A stretch of 64,000 bases of DNA, from contig NZ_BBRA01000002.1 in NCBI RefSeq assembly GCF_000975035.1, positions 493,862-557,861 of the forward strand, written 5' to 3'. This stretch comes from Demequina flava (GTDB lineage Bacteria > Actinomycetota > Actinomycetes > Actinomycetales > Demequinaceae). The notes below the pieces were generated by a model. The model searched no databases. It saw only the letters and a program-made list of their open reading frames with translations, and was not told the DNA's origin. This document shows, piece by piece, positions 42,942 through 52,103 of this stretch. Position numbers and translations under genes: made by a program. How positions within the stretch are numbered: position 1 is the stretch's first letter; every line of letters starts with the position of its first letter.

Positions 42942-44080
42942 GAATCGCCCACATCGCCAACTTCTACGGACCTCGCTCGGGTGGCCTTCGCACGGCTATG
43001 AATGCACTGGGAAGCGGCTACGTGGAGCGCGGCCACGATGTGCTCACGATCGTTCCGGGTGCGCGCGACGGACTGGAACGCACATCACACGGAACCCACG
43101 TCACGCTCCGCTCTGCTGCTGTACCTGGAACGGGCGGCTACCGACTCATCACCCGCACCGACGCCGTGCGCCGCGTGCTCACGCGCTTTAGGCCTGACGT
43201 GCTCGAGGTTTCCGACCGCACAACGTTGCGGAGCACCGGAGCATGGGCGGCCGCGCGCGGCATTCCGACAGTGTTCTTTGCCCACGAGCGTGCAGACGGG
43301 GTTCTGCGTGCTCACGCTCCCCGCATAGCGTCCTCCGAGTGGGCGCGGCGCGCGGTCGACAACCACACGATCACGACGCACAGCCAGTTCACAACGGTCG
43401 TGTGCACCACGTCCTATGCGGCAGGCGAGTTCGCGCGGTTGGGACTGTCGACCGTTCACGTCCCACTCGGCGTCGACCTTGACCGCTTCAACCCCTTGCG
43501 CGCAGATCCGGACGCGCGCAGCAGCTACGCCGGATCCAATGAAGTACTCCTTGTCATGGCGTCTCGACTATCCACGGAAAAGCGTCCCGACTTGGCGATC
43601 GATGCCGTCCGTCACCTTCACGCATCAGGCCGCCAGGTGAGACTGGTCGTCGCAGGAGCTGGCCCTCAGGAACGTCGGATGCGCGCCGCAGCACGAGGCC
43701 TACCGGTCGACTTCCTCGGTTTCATTCGGGACCCTGCCCGGTTCGCCACGCTCTTGGCTACGGCCGATGCTGTGGTTGCCCCAGGTCCGATCGAGACCTT
43801 TGGTTTGGCAGCCCTGGAGGCTCTCGCCTCTGGAACCCCGGTGGTCGTGAATCGAGCGTCAGCCTTGCCCGAAGTGGTGGGTGACGCGGGGCTCGCGGCC
43901 CGCGGAACCCCTGGCGACTTCGCCGCTGCGGTCAGCTCCGTCCTCGCGCGGGACGCGCGGGTCAGACGCGAGCGAGCGCGAGCACGCGCAGAGCAATGGC
44001 CGTGGTCACGGTCGGTCGATGCCATGGAGGAGGTCCACGCGCAGATCAGGGCACGCGCAACGACGGAGAAAGCATCATGA
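42938..44080 (+). CDS. GT4 family glycosyltransferase
   Basis: 380 residues from the ATG at 42938, with GGGAG upstream. It starts RIAHIANFYGPRSGGLRTAM; the donor half has LLVMASRLSTEKRPDLAIDA and IETFGLAALEALASGTPVVV with the ExxxxxE sugar-nucleotide motif. It is co-translated with the MgtA-like gene and with the SGNH hydrolase that follows. The three probably build or edit a cell-envelope glycolipid or glycan; the sugar is unknown. Confidence 0.87.
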   Translation: MRIAHIANFYGPRSGGLRTAMNALGSGYVERGHDVLTIVPGARDGLERTSHGTHVTLRSAAVPGTGGYRLITRTDAVRRVLTRFRPDVLEVSDRTTLRSTGAWAAARGIPTVFFAHERADGVLRAHAPRIASSEWARRAVDNHTITTHSQFTTVVCTTSYAAGEFARLGLSTVHVPLGVDLDRFNPLRADPDARSSYAGSNEVLLVMASRLSTEKRPDLAIDAVRHLHASGRQVRLVVAGAGPQERRMRAAARGLPVDFLGFIRDPARFATLLATADAVVAPGPIETFGLAALEALASGTPVVVNRASALPEVVGDAGLAARGTPGDFAAAVSSVLARDARVRRERARARAEQWPWSRSVDAMEEVHAQIRARATTEKAS

Positions 44081-44907
44081 CCGCGCCCCGGGTTGCCGCG
44101 ATCGGCGATTCGATCACGCTCGGCGTGGGCGATGGTTTGAAGCAAGACTGGGGGTCCGTGGGGTGGGCAAGCCACGCCGCCCACGCGTGGGGTGCTACTG
44201 AGTTCCTGTGCACGGCGTTCAATGGAGCACGATCGCGGGATCTGCCCGCGCAAGCGGCCCGGGTCGCACAGTGGGATCCAGACGTGGTGCTGTGCTCCAT
44301 CGGAGGAAACGACGCTCTGCGCGGTGACTTTGATGCCGACGAGGTCCGCGAGTGCAGCGAGAGCGCCTTGCGCACTCTTGCAGCTCCGCACCGCACCATC
44401 GTCGTCGCTCAGATCGACCGCATTGGGCTGTTCGATGTTCTGCCCCGCGGGATCTCAACGGTGATGGCGCATCGCGCGGGATTGGTCAACGAGGCGCTCG
44501 GTGCAGCCGCAGCGGCCAGCGGCATCACCATCTTGGACGGAGCGACTGTGATGGCGCGGACCGGAAAAGCAGGATGGCATGTTGACCGCATTCATCCGTC
44601 GCCCATCGGCCACCGCGCATTGGCAACGGAAGCAATCCGCATGCTTCACGACACCTGGTCGCCCGTTGCGCTGGTTCCAGCTGCGCCCACTCCCCCGACT
44701 CGCTCCGCTCAGGCTTGGTGGCTCATGCGGCACGGCACGCCGTGGGCACTTAAGCGGAGCAAGGACCTGCTGCCCGCACTCGTCGCGGTCGTCGCAGCCG
44801 AGTGGGTCGTCGCGCGTCGCGGCGCATCACAGACGTTGCCGGAGCCTGAGCGCGCCCCCGCGCTCACCAACGATTCCGCTACTGCGGGTGCTGGCCACTC
44901 TTCCTAA
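44077..44907 (+). CDS. SGNH/GDSL hydrolase
   Basis: 276 residues from the ATG at 44077, overlapping the preceding stop. Block I AAIGDSITLGVGDGL (catalytic Ser), block III VLCSIGGNDALRGDF (Asn) and block V VDRIHPSPIGHRALA (His) are present. A C-terminal helix (LLPALVAVVAAEWVVA) may anchor or associate it with the membrane; no signal peptide is seen. As an esterase in a glycosyltransferase operon it may remove or move an acyl group on the same glycolipid. A paralog-like SGNH gene lies at 58536-59315. Confidence 0.88.
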   Translation: MTAPRVAAIGDSITLGVGDGLKQDWGSVGWASHAAHAWGATEFLCTAFNGARSRDLPAQAARVAQWDPDVVLCSIGGNDALRGDFDADEVRECSESALRTLAAPHRTIVVAQIDRIGLFDVLPRGISTVMAHRAGLVNEALGAAAAASGITILDGATVMARTGKAGWHVDRIHPSPIGHRALATEAIRMLHDTWSPVALVPAAPTPPTRSAQAWWLMRHGTPWALKRSKDLLPALVAVVAAEWVVARRGASQTLPEPERAPALTNDSATAGAGHSS

Positions 44908-44953
44908 GCACGTCAGCTCCGCACACATCGGAACTGATCCCCACCGAACGCAC

Positions 44954-44988
44954 AAAGGGCGCCGACAGTTTCCGCTGTCGGCGCCCTT
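44954..44988. terminator. Bidirectional Rho-independent-type terminator
   Basis: GGGCGCCGACAG (44957-44968) pairs perfectly with CTGTCGGCGCCC (44975-44986) around a six-base loop, with AAA before and TT after. It lies between the converging SGNH hydrolase and DoxX genes. Confidence 0.85.
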
Positions 44989-45005
44989 GGCGTTGTAAGA
45001 GTGTG

Positions 45006-45584
45006 TCAGATCAGCCAGCGCTGCTTCTGAACAACGTCAATGCGCTTCCACTTCTCGCCGAAGCCAATGGCCTGGTAGCGAACCTCGAGCAGGACTGCGG
45101 CGGCGATAGCGACGATCATGACGATGTGGTCGTCGACGAAGGGGTTGGTGGTGTTGCCGCCCTGGTTGGGCCAGGAGTGCGAGATCCACATCATGGCGAG
45201 CATCGCGATGGCCGACCACATGCCGACGCGCGTACCAATACCGAGCATGAGCGCCAGGCCGATGCCCAGCAGGCCCAGCATGAATGGCCAGTCAGTCCAT
45301 GCCTGGGTGCCGAGGTTTGCGAAGAAGTCGGCAAAGGGGCCGGAGGACGAGCCGAGGTAGCCCTCGGTGATGCGAGCGCCATTTGCCCAAGCCCGCTCGC
45401 ACATGACCTCGATGCTGCCGTCTTCCATACGGCAGGTGGAGAAGCCAAGTCCGAACATCTTGTCCAAGAATGCCCACAGGAAGTAGAAACCGATGGTGAT
45501 GCGGGTAATGCTCAGCATTACCCATCCGGCTTTGGAGCCGACGGGGCCGGTCATTTGGCCCTCTGAATTCTCTGACGTAGTCAT
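45006..45584 (-). CDS. DoxX family membrane protein
   Basis: 192 residues from the ATG at 45584, with AAAGGAG at good spacing. Four predicted helices: ITRITIGFYFLWAFLDKMFG, FMLGLLGIGLALMLGIGTRV, SAIAMLAMMWISHSW and IVMIVAIAAAVLLEV. A cysteine-bearing loop lies after helix 1 (FSTCRMED, VMCERAW). The helix pattern and IGTRVG are DoxX/thiosulfate:quinone-oxidoreductase-like. Members have been linked to redox stress and electron transfer; the role here is unknown. It stands alone, with a terminator on its 3' side. Confidence 0.82.
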   Translation of the reverse strand: MTTSENSEGQMTGPVGSKAGWVMLSITRITIGFYFLWAFLDKMFGLGFSTCRMEDGSIEVMCERAWANGARITEGYLGSSSGPFADFFANLGTQAWTDWPFMLGLLGIGLALMLGIGTRVGMWSAIAMLAMMWISHSWPNQGGNTTNPFVDDHIVMIVAIAAAVLLEVRYQAIGFGEKWKRIDVVQKQRWLI

Positions 45585-45740
45585 GTGTGTCTCCTTTGAT
45601 GGTGGTGACCGAGGCCACAATCGCGTTGTCGCCTCGTCATCACGCTACCGCTGATGCTCGCTGTGTGACGTGCGACACTGCTGGTTGTGGTCACAATGTC
45701 ACACGATGTTCGCGCGCCTCGCGTAGGACGTTTGTCCGCG

Positions 45741-45746
45741 TACGAT
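45741..45746 (+). promoter_or_regulatory. Putative -10 of the M3 peptidase gene (leaderless)
   Basis: TACGAT is followed by 7 bases and the ATG at 45754, with no ribosome-binding site between them. No clear -35. Confidence 0.45.
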
Positions 45747-45753
45747 CAAAGCC

Positions 45754-47676
45754 ATGACTGGTATGAATCCGCTCTCGCTCCCACGTCACGACAGTTCGCA
45801 GTGGCGCGAATACTGCAACACTTATGTAGATTCCTGCATCAAAAGCGCTGAAGAAATACTCGACCGGGTGCGCACTCGATCCGCGACGGATATCCGCGGG
45901 GCTTGGAACGACGCAGACATTCTTATCGAGCAAGCGGCGACATTGATGGAGACGCTAGCTGAAGTGCACCCTGAATCCGACGTGCGGACCCTGGCAGCAA
46001 ACAAACTTCAAGAGGTCGCCGCGTTCCGATCACAGCGTGATGGCGACCCCGCTCTTTACAGCGCCGTCAAAGACGGTCTCGAAGCATCCGACACGCAGAC
46101 TCAGTACCTGCGTGACCTGGTGCTCCGCGACTTCGAACTGGAGGGCGCGCACCTAGACGATGACGAGCGCGCACGCGTCGCGGAACTGTCGGATCAGATC
46201 ACCGTGACGTCCACAGAGTTCTCCGACAACATCCGCGACGACGTCGCCTCGATTCAAGTGCCGCTGAGCTCGCTGGGAGACATGCCCGCCGACTTCATCG
46301 AGTCACACGCACCCAACGACGAGGGCCTGGTGACGATCACGACGGACTATCCCGACATGATCCCCGTGCTCGATCTGTGCGGCGACCGGGACGTCCGCGA
46401 GGCGCTGATGCGTGCTGACTACGACCGGGCACCGGCCAATGACGAAGTTCTCGCCCGCCTGCTGCGGCTGCGCGATGAGAAAGCCCGCCTGCTGGGATTC
46501 AAGGGCTGGGCCGACTATGCCACCGCGCCCATGATGATGAGTGACGGCGACGGCATCGAGTCCTTCCTTGACGATGTCGCCAAGGCAGCCAAGCCCGCGG
46601 GCCAAGCAGATGCTGCCATGATCCTCGAGCGCCTGCGCCAAGACCACCCCGACGCCGACGCAGTCAAGGTTTCCGACTCCCGCTACTATCTCGAACTCCT
46701 GAAGTCCGAGAAGTACGGCGTTGACGCTCGTCACCTGCGCGAGTTCATTGACTACTGCCGCGTGCGCGACGGAATCTTGAACCTCGCCTCGGACCTGTTC
46801 GACATCAACTTCACCGCGGTCGCCGACGCCCCACGCTGGCATGAAGATGTCGAGGTGTACGACGTCGCCTCAGGCGACAACCGCATCGGCCGGATCCACC
46901 TCGACATGCACTCGCGGGCGGGAAAGTACGGACACATGGCCTGCTTTGGGGTCGTGGGAGGCATTGCCGACCGCTACCTGCCCGAGAACGCGTTGGTGTG
47001 CAACTTCCCGCGCGGCAAGATGACCTTTGACGACCTCGAGACCTTCCTGCACGAGTTCGGCCACCTCATGCACGGGATCCTGTCCGGCAGCGGTGAGTAC
47101 GCGCGCCTTGCTGGCTTGAGCGTGCGTGGCGAATGGGACTTTGTCGAGGCACCCTCTCAGCTTCTTGAGGAATGGGCGTTCTCGCACGACGTGCTGCGAC
47201 ACTTCTGCGTCAATGACGACGGAGAGGAGATTCCGGCCGAGCTGGTCGAGTCGATCCGCGCCAGCCGCGACCTCGGCGGCGGCCTCCTGACCTGCCGCCA
47301 GTTGACCTACGCCCAACTGTCCTACCGCCTCCACCGGGACCTTCCGGACGACCTCGCCGCAGCATCGGCCGCTATCGAAGCCGAATTCGATGTACGCGAG
47401 CCACTCGAAGGAACCCACCAATACCGCTCGTTCGGGCACCTCACGACGTATTCGGCCTGCTACTACACGTACCAGTGGTCGCTGGCGATCGCGAAAGACC
47501 TTTTCACGGGGTTCGACGAGGACGATCTCATGGCGTCAGACCCTGCACTGCGCTACCGAGACGCAGTTCTTGCTCCCGGTGGCGCGATGCCGGCTGCGGA
47601 TCTCATCGAGAACTTCCTGGGCAGGCCCTTCTCCGCCGACGCATACCAAGCGTGGCTCGCGTCGCTGTCGAAGTAG
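45754..47676 (+). CDS. M3 family zinc metallopeptidase (oligopeptidase)
   Basis: 640 residues, typical for thimet-oligopeptidase-like enzymes. The zinc motif is FLHEFGHLMHGILSG near residue 432, with the third ligand downstream in the usual helix (VEAPSQLLEEWAF). Helical N-terminal domain; LDMHSRAGKYGHMACFG and YTYQWSLAIAKDLF are further conserved blocks. No signal peptide, so it is a cytoplasmic peptidase of short peptides. ATG 45754 is preferred because of the leaderless promoter spacing, although an ATG at 45763 is also in frame. Confidence 0.93.
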   Translation: MTGMNPLSLPRHDSSQWREYCNTYVDSCIKSAEEILDRVRTRSATDIRGAWNDADILIEQAATLMETLAEVHPESDVRTLAANKLQEVAAFRSQRDGDPALYSAVKDGLEASDTQTQYLRDLVLRDFELEGAHLDDDERARVAELSDQITVTSTEFSDNIRDDVASIQVPLSSLGDMPADFIESHAPNDEGLVTITTDYPDMIPVLDLCGDRDVREALMRADYDRAPANDEVLARLLRLRDEKARLLGFKGWADYATAPMMMSDGDGIESFLDDVAKAAKPAGQADAAMILERLRQDHPDADAVKVSDSRYYLELLKSEKYGVDARHLREFIDYCRVRDGILNLASDLFDINFTAVADAPRWHEDVEVYDVASGDNRIGRIHLDMHSRAGKYGHMACFGVVGGIADRYLPENALVCNFPRGKMTFDDLETFLHEFGHLMHGILSGSGEYARLAGLSVRGEWDFVEAPSQLLEEWAFSHDVLRHFCVNDDGEEIPAELVESIRASRDLGGGLLTCRQLTYAQLSYRLHRDLPDDLAAASAAIEAEFDVREPLEGTHQYRSFGHLTTYSACYYTYQWSLAIAKDLFTGFDEDDLMASDPALRYRDAVLAPGGAMPAADLIENFLGRPFSADAYQAWLASLSK

Positions 47677-47689
47677 TGGCTGCGGGCTG

Positions 47690-48328
47690 CTAGTCCTCGA
47701 CCGTCAGCGGCACCGTGAGGTGAGCCTCGAACTGCTGGCGCACAACCTCGTGCATGGGGATCTGGCGCACGCCAAGAAGCCACTGCACCTGGAGCCCGTC
47801 CAACACCGCGATGGCCTGCTGGGCGGCGCCCACGGGGTCAACGCCCTCGCGGACGTGCCCAGCCTTGGCCGCAACGCGGTAGGCCTGGGACAGGATCTCC
47901 ACGAGGTTGGCGTAGCGCTCAACAAAGAAGTCATGCGCGGGGTGGTCGGAGGCGGTGGCCTCAGCCGAGACGACCGCGAAGAGCTCAACGACGCCGGGGC
48001 GCTGCTCGTTCACGCGGGCGACGCGCACCAGGTTTCGGAAGGCATCGACGCCGTCGCTGCCGACGACGGGATAGTGCTCGGAGTCCTCAGCGTCACGCTG
48101 CTGAAGCACGGCCATGAGCAGCGCTTCCTTGGTGGGGTAGTGATAAAGGAGACCTGGGTGAGACATGCCCGCGCGGCTGGCGAGGTCTCGCAGCGAGGAC
48201 CCGCGATAGCCGTTCTCGGAGAACGTCTTCATTGCCACCTCGAGGATGTGGGTCTTGGTGGCGCGACCGCGCGCGTAGGTGCCGTCTTCAGTTTCCACAG
48301 TCTGACTCTCGGTCAATTTGTTCATCAC
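47690..48328 (-). CDS. TetR family transcriptional regulator
   Basis: 212 residues. The HTH is ATKTHILEVAMKTFSENGYR, GSSLRDLASRAGMSHPGLLY and HYPTKEALLMAVL. The C-terminal ligand domain has no recognised signature. It starts GTG-ATG at 48328; TAGATT seven bases upstream suggests a leaderless transcript. It is divergent from the GH3 glucosidase operon at 48400. ACCATACGGT at 48341-48350, an imperfect palindrome overlapping its promoter, could be the operator for both directions. Confidence 0.9.
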   Translation of the reverse strand: MMNKLTESQTVETEDGTYARGRATKTHILEVAMKTFSENGYRGSSLRDLASRAGMSHPGLLYHYPTKEALLMAVLQQRDAEDSEHYPVVGSDGVDAFRNLVRVARVNEQRPGVVELFAVVSAEATASDHPAHDFFVERYANLVEILSQAYRVAAKAGHVREGVDPVGAAQQAIAVLDGLQVQWLLGVRQIPMHEVVRQQFEAHLTVPLTVED

Positions 48329-48340
48329 GCGACAGAATCT

Positions 48341-48350
48341 ACCATACGGT
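48341..48350. promoter_or_regulatory. Candidate TetR operator
   Basis: ACCATACGGT is an ACC-n4-GGT palindrome in the 71-base gap between the divergent tetR and GH3 genes, directly against the TAGATT of tetR. Only the location and symmetry support it. Confidence 0.35.
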
Positions 48351-48399
48351 CAGGAACGTGCTAGCGTCGCGGTTATCGACCACTATCGAAAGGATTCGC

Positions 48400-50643
48400 G
48401 TGAGCACCGTCGCCTACCTTAATCCCACTCTCCCGACGTCAGAACGCGTCGCCGATCTTGTGGCGCGTATGACGCTTCCCGAGAAGGTCGGACAGATGAT
48501 GCAGCTGAGCGCGCAGCACGGCGTGCGAGGCCTCATCGAGGATGTCCACGTCGGGTCCATCCTGCACACCTCCCCCGAGCGCATCATTGAAGCCGGCGCC
48601 GTCGTGAAGGACACGCGCCTTGGCATCCCACTGCTGGTGGGAGAAGACTGCATTCACGGACATTCGTTCTGGGAAGGCGCGGAGATCTACCCCACCCAAC
48701 TGGGACTGGCCGCATCCTTTGACCCCGACCTGCTGGAGCGTGTGGCCCGCGCCACGGCGGTCGAGGTTGCCGCCACTGGCGTGCACTGGACCTTCTCCCC
48801 CGTCCTGTGCATTGCGCGGGACTTGCGATGGGGCCGAGTCTCCGAGACCTTCGGCGAGGACCCGTACCTGCTCGGAGAACTGGGCGCCGCAATGGTCGAG
48901 GGCTATCAAGGCGACGGCCTGGCGGACCCAGACGCCGTCCTCGCCACCTCCAAGCACTTCGCTGGCTACTCCGAGACCCAAGGCGGGCGCGACGCGTCAG
49001 AGGCCGACATCTCTCGCCGCAAGCTCCGCTCCTGGTACCTGCCCGCCTTTGAGCGAGTGGCACGTGCCGGGTCCGCGACCTTCATGCTCGGCTACCAGGC
49101 CACCGACGGGGTTCCCATCACGGTCAACGACTGGCTGTTGAACGACGTTCTACGCGACGAATGGGACTACCGCGGCACGCTCATCACCGACTGGGACAAC
49201 GTCGGCAACCTTGTACGCGAGCAGCGCCTCTACCCCGACTACGTCACAGCATCGGCCGCCGCAGTCAACGCGGGCAACGACATGATCATGACGACTCCGC
49301 AGTTCTTCGAAGGCGCTCAGGAAGCCGTCCGGCAGGGACTCCTGAGCGAAGAGCGCATCGATCAGGCGGTGTCGAGGATCCTGACGCTGAAGTTCGATCT
49401 GGGCCTATTCGAGAACCCTCGCCTGCCAGACGAAGACCGCCAGCGTGAGGTCATTGCTTGCACCGCACACCGCGACCTCGGCCTCGAGGCCTCCCGCCGC
49501 TCACTTGTCTTGCTCGAAAACGACGGCCTGCTGCCGCTGGCGACTGACCGTCCAGCCACGATTGCCGTCGTGGGCCCCAACGCCGACGACGCGCAGACTC
49601 AACTGGGCGACTGGGCCGGGTCCTCCGGACAAGCTGACTGGCTACGCCAGGGCCAGCCGCGCGAGATGATCACGACTGTGCTGGACGGTCTGCGTTCCAT
49701 CGCGCCCGAGGGCTCGCAGGTGCACCATACCCGTGGGGCCGAGATCATCACGACGGGCCCGGATCCGAAGGGAGACTTCTTCTCCGATGGTCAGCCGCGT
49801 CCGCACATCGCGTTCCCCGTCGACCCCAACCCCGAGCAGATTGCCGAGGCCGTAGAGGCCGCGCAGGGGGCCGATGCCGTGGTTGCCGTGGTGGGCGACC
49901 GCATCGAACTTGTGGGCGAGGGACGCTCGACCGCAACCTTGGAACTCCTTGGTGGGCAACAGGCGCTTCTCGAGGCACTGATGGGCACCGGCACGCCCGT
50001 GATCGTGGTCGTGCTGGCCTCGAAGCCGCACGTACTCCCGGCATGTGTCGATCAAGCAGCCGCAGTGATCTGGGCAGCGAACCCTGGCATGGCTGGCGGT
50101 CGGGCGATCGCGGAGTTGATCTTTGGCGCGATCGAGCCCAGCGGCCGCCTGCCGCTGTCGTGGCCGCGCCACGTGGGCCAGCAGCCCACGTTCTATAACC
50201 AGATCGCCGCTCAGCACGGGTATCAGTATGCGGACCTCACCCAGGAACCCCAGTGGGTCTTTGGTGAGGGGTTGTCGTACTCGTCGGTCGAGTACAGCGA
50301 CCTCACCGTGGCCGCGAGCGCGTTGACCGCAACCGAGGTTGTCAGGGCGACCGTGACCGTGACGAACACTGGCGAGCGCCCCGTCCTCGAGACCGTGCAG
50401 GGCTATGTCCGGGACAATGTGACCTCGGCGACTTGGGCGGACCGCGAACTCAAGGCCTTTACGCACGTGGCGCTGGAGCCGGGCGAAAGCGCCACCGTCG
50501 CGCTTGAGGTGCCAGCATCGGCTTGTTCCATCGTCACCGCCGCTGGTGACCGCGTCGTCGAGCCCGGAGAGTTCACTCTTCTCGTGGGACCATCGTCCAA
50601 GCTTGGTTCTCTCCTCGAGGCTCCTTTCACGATTGGCGGATAG
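48400..50643 (+). CDS. Glycoside hydrolase family 3 beta-glycosidase
   Basis: 747 residues from the GTG at 48400 with AAAGGA upstream. BglX-like: an N-terminal (beta/alpha)8 domain with VLATSKHFAGYSETQGGRDA and the nucleophile Asp in GTLITDWDNVGN; a second domain with LLENDGLLPLATD and AVVAVVGDRIELVGEGR; and a C-terminal fibronectin III-like domain. No signal peptide, so it probably acts on imported oligosaccharides. It is followed after 7 bases by an MFS gene and is divergent from tetR, which suggests one sugar-use unit. Beta-glucosidase versus beta-xylosidase cannot be decided. Confidence 0.92.
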   Translation: MSTVAYLNPTLPTSERVADLVARMTLPEKVGQMMQLSAQHGVRGLIEDVHVGSILHTSPERIIEAGAVVKDTRLGIPLLVGEDCIHGHSFWEGAEIYPTQLGLAASFDPDLLERVARATAVEVAATGVHWTFSPVLCIARDLRWGRVSETFGEDPYLLGELGAAMVEGYQGDGLADPDAVLATSKHFAGYSETQGGRDASEADISRRKLRSWYLPAFERVARAGSATFMLGYQATDGVPITVNDWLLNDVLRDEWDYRGTLITDWDNVGNLVREQRLYPDYVTASAAAVNAGNDMIMTTPQFFEGAQEAVRQGLLSEERIDQAVSRILTLKFDLGLFENPRLPDEDRQREVIACTAHRDLGLEASRRSLVLLENDGLLPLATDRPATIAVVGPNADDAQTQLGDWAGSSGQADWLRQGQPREMITTVLDGLRSIAPEGSQVHHTRGAEIITTGPDPKGDFFSDGQPRPHIAFPVDPNPEQIAEAVEAAQGADAVVAVVGDRIELVGEGRSTATLELLGGQQALLEALMGTGTPVIVVVLASKPHVLPACVDQAAAVIWAANPGMAGGRAIAELIFGAIEPSGRLPLSWPRHVGQQPTFYNQIAAQHGYQYADLTQEPQWVFGEGLSYSSVEYSDLTVAASALTATEVVRATVTVTNTGERPVLETVQGYVRDNVTSATWADRELKAFTHVALEPGESATVALEVPASACSIVTAAGDRVVEPGEFTLLVGPSSKLGSLLEAPFTIGG

Positions 50644-50650
50644 TAGGCAC

Positions 50651-51895
50651 ATGCCCCCTACGCCCCGGCGCACTGTCGCGCCGCCCTTGCGTCGCGCCCG
50701 CCTGGCCGTATCGCTGATCTTCTTCACAAACGGCATCGTGCTCGGCGGCTTCGCTCCACGCATCCCCGAGATTCGCGCCGGGCTTGGCCTTTCCTATAGC
50801 GAGCTGGGCGTCGCGATGGCACTGTGGCCCATCGGTGCACTCCTGCTGGGACTTGCGGCTGCGCCACTGATCCGGCACTTCCGCTCATCGAGGGTTGCGA
50901 CCATCGGCATGGTGGCGAGCGTGCTCGCCATGCTTGGGGCTGGCATTGCCGGGAACGTGTGGCTCTTTGGCGCGGCCTTGTTCATCGTGGGCGCCACGGA
51001 CGCGATTGTCGACGTCGCACAGAACGCTCACGGCCTGCGAGTCCAGCGGCGCTACGGATCTTCGATCTTCAATTCCTTCCACGCGCTGTGGAGTGCGGGC
51101 GCCGTCACCGGCGGGCTGCTCGGTGCGGCGTGCGCGAGCCTTGGCGTCAGTGTGGCGGCCCAGTTCTCCGCCCAGGCCGTTCTCGTCATCGCGATCAACG
51201 CGGTGGTCTACCAGTGGATGTTGCCCGGGCCAGAGCCGCGCAGCGCCGCCGACGAAGGAGCTGATGAGGCAGCCGTTCCCCACGACGGCTCCGCTCAGCA
51301 CACTCCCCTGCGTGCTGTTCCGATCAAGACCTGGGGACTCCTTCTTGCGCTCACGGTCATCGCTATCAGTGGCGGCTGGACCGAGGATGCCGCCTCCACG
51401 TGGTCCGCGAGCTACATGCAGGATGAGCTGGGCGCCGCAGCCGGCATTGCAGCATTGGCATTCGTCGCGATGCAGGGGTGCCAGTTCATTGGACGGCTCC
51501 TGGGCGACGGGATGGTCGACCGCTGGGGCCAGCGCACCGTCGCCCGCTGGGGCGGCTCGATGGTCGCGCTCGGCATGGGAGCGGCCCTGGCGTTCCCGAC
51601 CACGTGGGGCACAATCATCGGCTTCGGTATCGCTGGCTTTGGCGTAGCGACATTGATTCCTGGTGCAATGCACGCCGCCGATGAGCTGCCGGGCCTGCGT
51701 GCCGGTACTGGCCTGACGATCCTTTCGTGGCTCCTGCGATTGGCGTTCCTGTTCTCGCCGCCGCTTGTGGGCGCGATCGCGGATGCGACGAGCCTTCGGG
51801 TCGGACTCATGCTGGTGCCCATCTTTGGCGCGCTCGTGGTGGTGCTGTCCGGCGTCCTCGAGCCACGCAAGGACACCTCCAAGTCCGACGCCTGA
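50651..51895 (+). CDS. Major facilitator superfamily transporter
   Basis: 414 residues from the ATG at 50651, 12 predicted helices. Features: FFTNGIVLGGFAPRIPEIRA in helix 1, AHGLRVQRRYGSSIFNSFHA, ISGGWTEDAASTWSASYMQD. These resemble the FucP/YbjJ-like MFS group often linked to sugar or glycoside uptake. It follows the GH3 gene by 7 bases and likely shares its promoter, so import of the glycosidase's substrate or product is a fair inference. Confidence 0.85.
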   Translation: MPPTPRRTVAPPLRRARLAVSLIFFTNGIVLGGFAPRIPEIRAGLGLSYSELGVAMALWPIGALLLGLAAAPLIRHFRSSRVATIGMVASVLAMLGAGIAGNVWLFGAALFIVGATDAIVDVAQNAHGLRVQRRYGSSIFNSFHALWSAGAVTGGLLGAACASLGVSVAAQFSAQAVLVIAINAVVYQWMLPGPEPRSAADEGADEAAVPHDGSAQHTPLRAVPIKTWGLLLALTVIAISGGWTEDAASTWSASYMQDELGAAAGIAALAFVAMQGCQFIGRLLGDGMVDRWGQRTVARWGGSMVALGMGAALAFPTTWGTIIGFGIAGFGVATLIPGAMHAADELPGLRAGTGLTILSWLLRLAFLFSPPLVGAIADATSLRVGLMLVPIFGALVVVLSGVLEPRKDTSKSDA

Positions 51896-52032
51896 CACAG
51901 CCCGCCGTACACACGTCGGCGGCCTGTCGCTCCACGCACCCAACATCGCGGACCGGATCCTCCGACGCTTCCGGTGTGCCACAACGACGCCACCGCCGCT
52001 GACCAGGGAATGAATTCCGGCACTTCGCGTTA

Positions 52033-52053
52033 TTACATGCAAACGCATATAAT
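52033..52053 (+). promoter_or_regulatory. Promoter and MarR-type operator of the LLM operon
   Basis: TTACATGC-AAAC-GCATATAA (52033-52052) is an 8+8 palindrome with one mismatch. The perfect -10 TATAAT (52048-52053) overlaps its right arm, and CGCAT/ATGCG (52044-52060) forms a second, overlapping palindrome. This is the usual arrangement for repression by a MarR protein, and a marR gene is in the operon. Confidence 0.75.
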
Positions 52054-52103
52054 TAATGCGGGTTCGGACCACACATCCGAACAGCCAACCCCAGGAGGAA
52101 GCC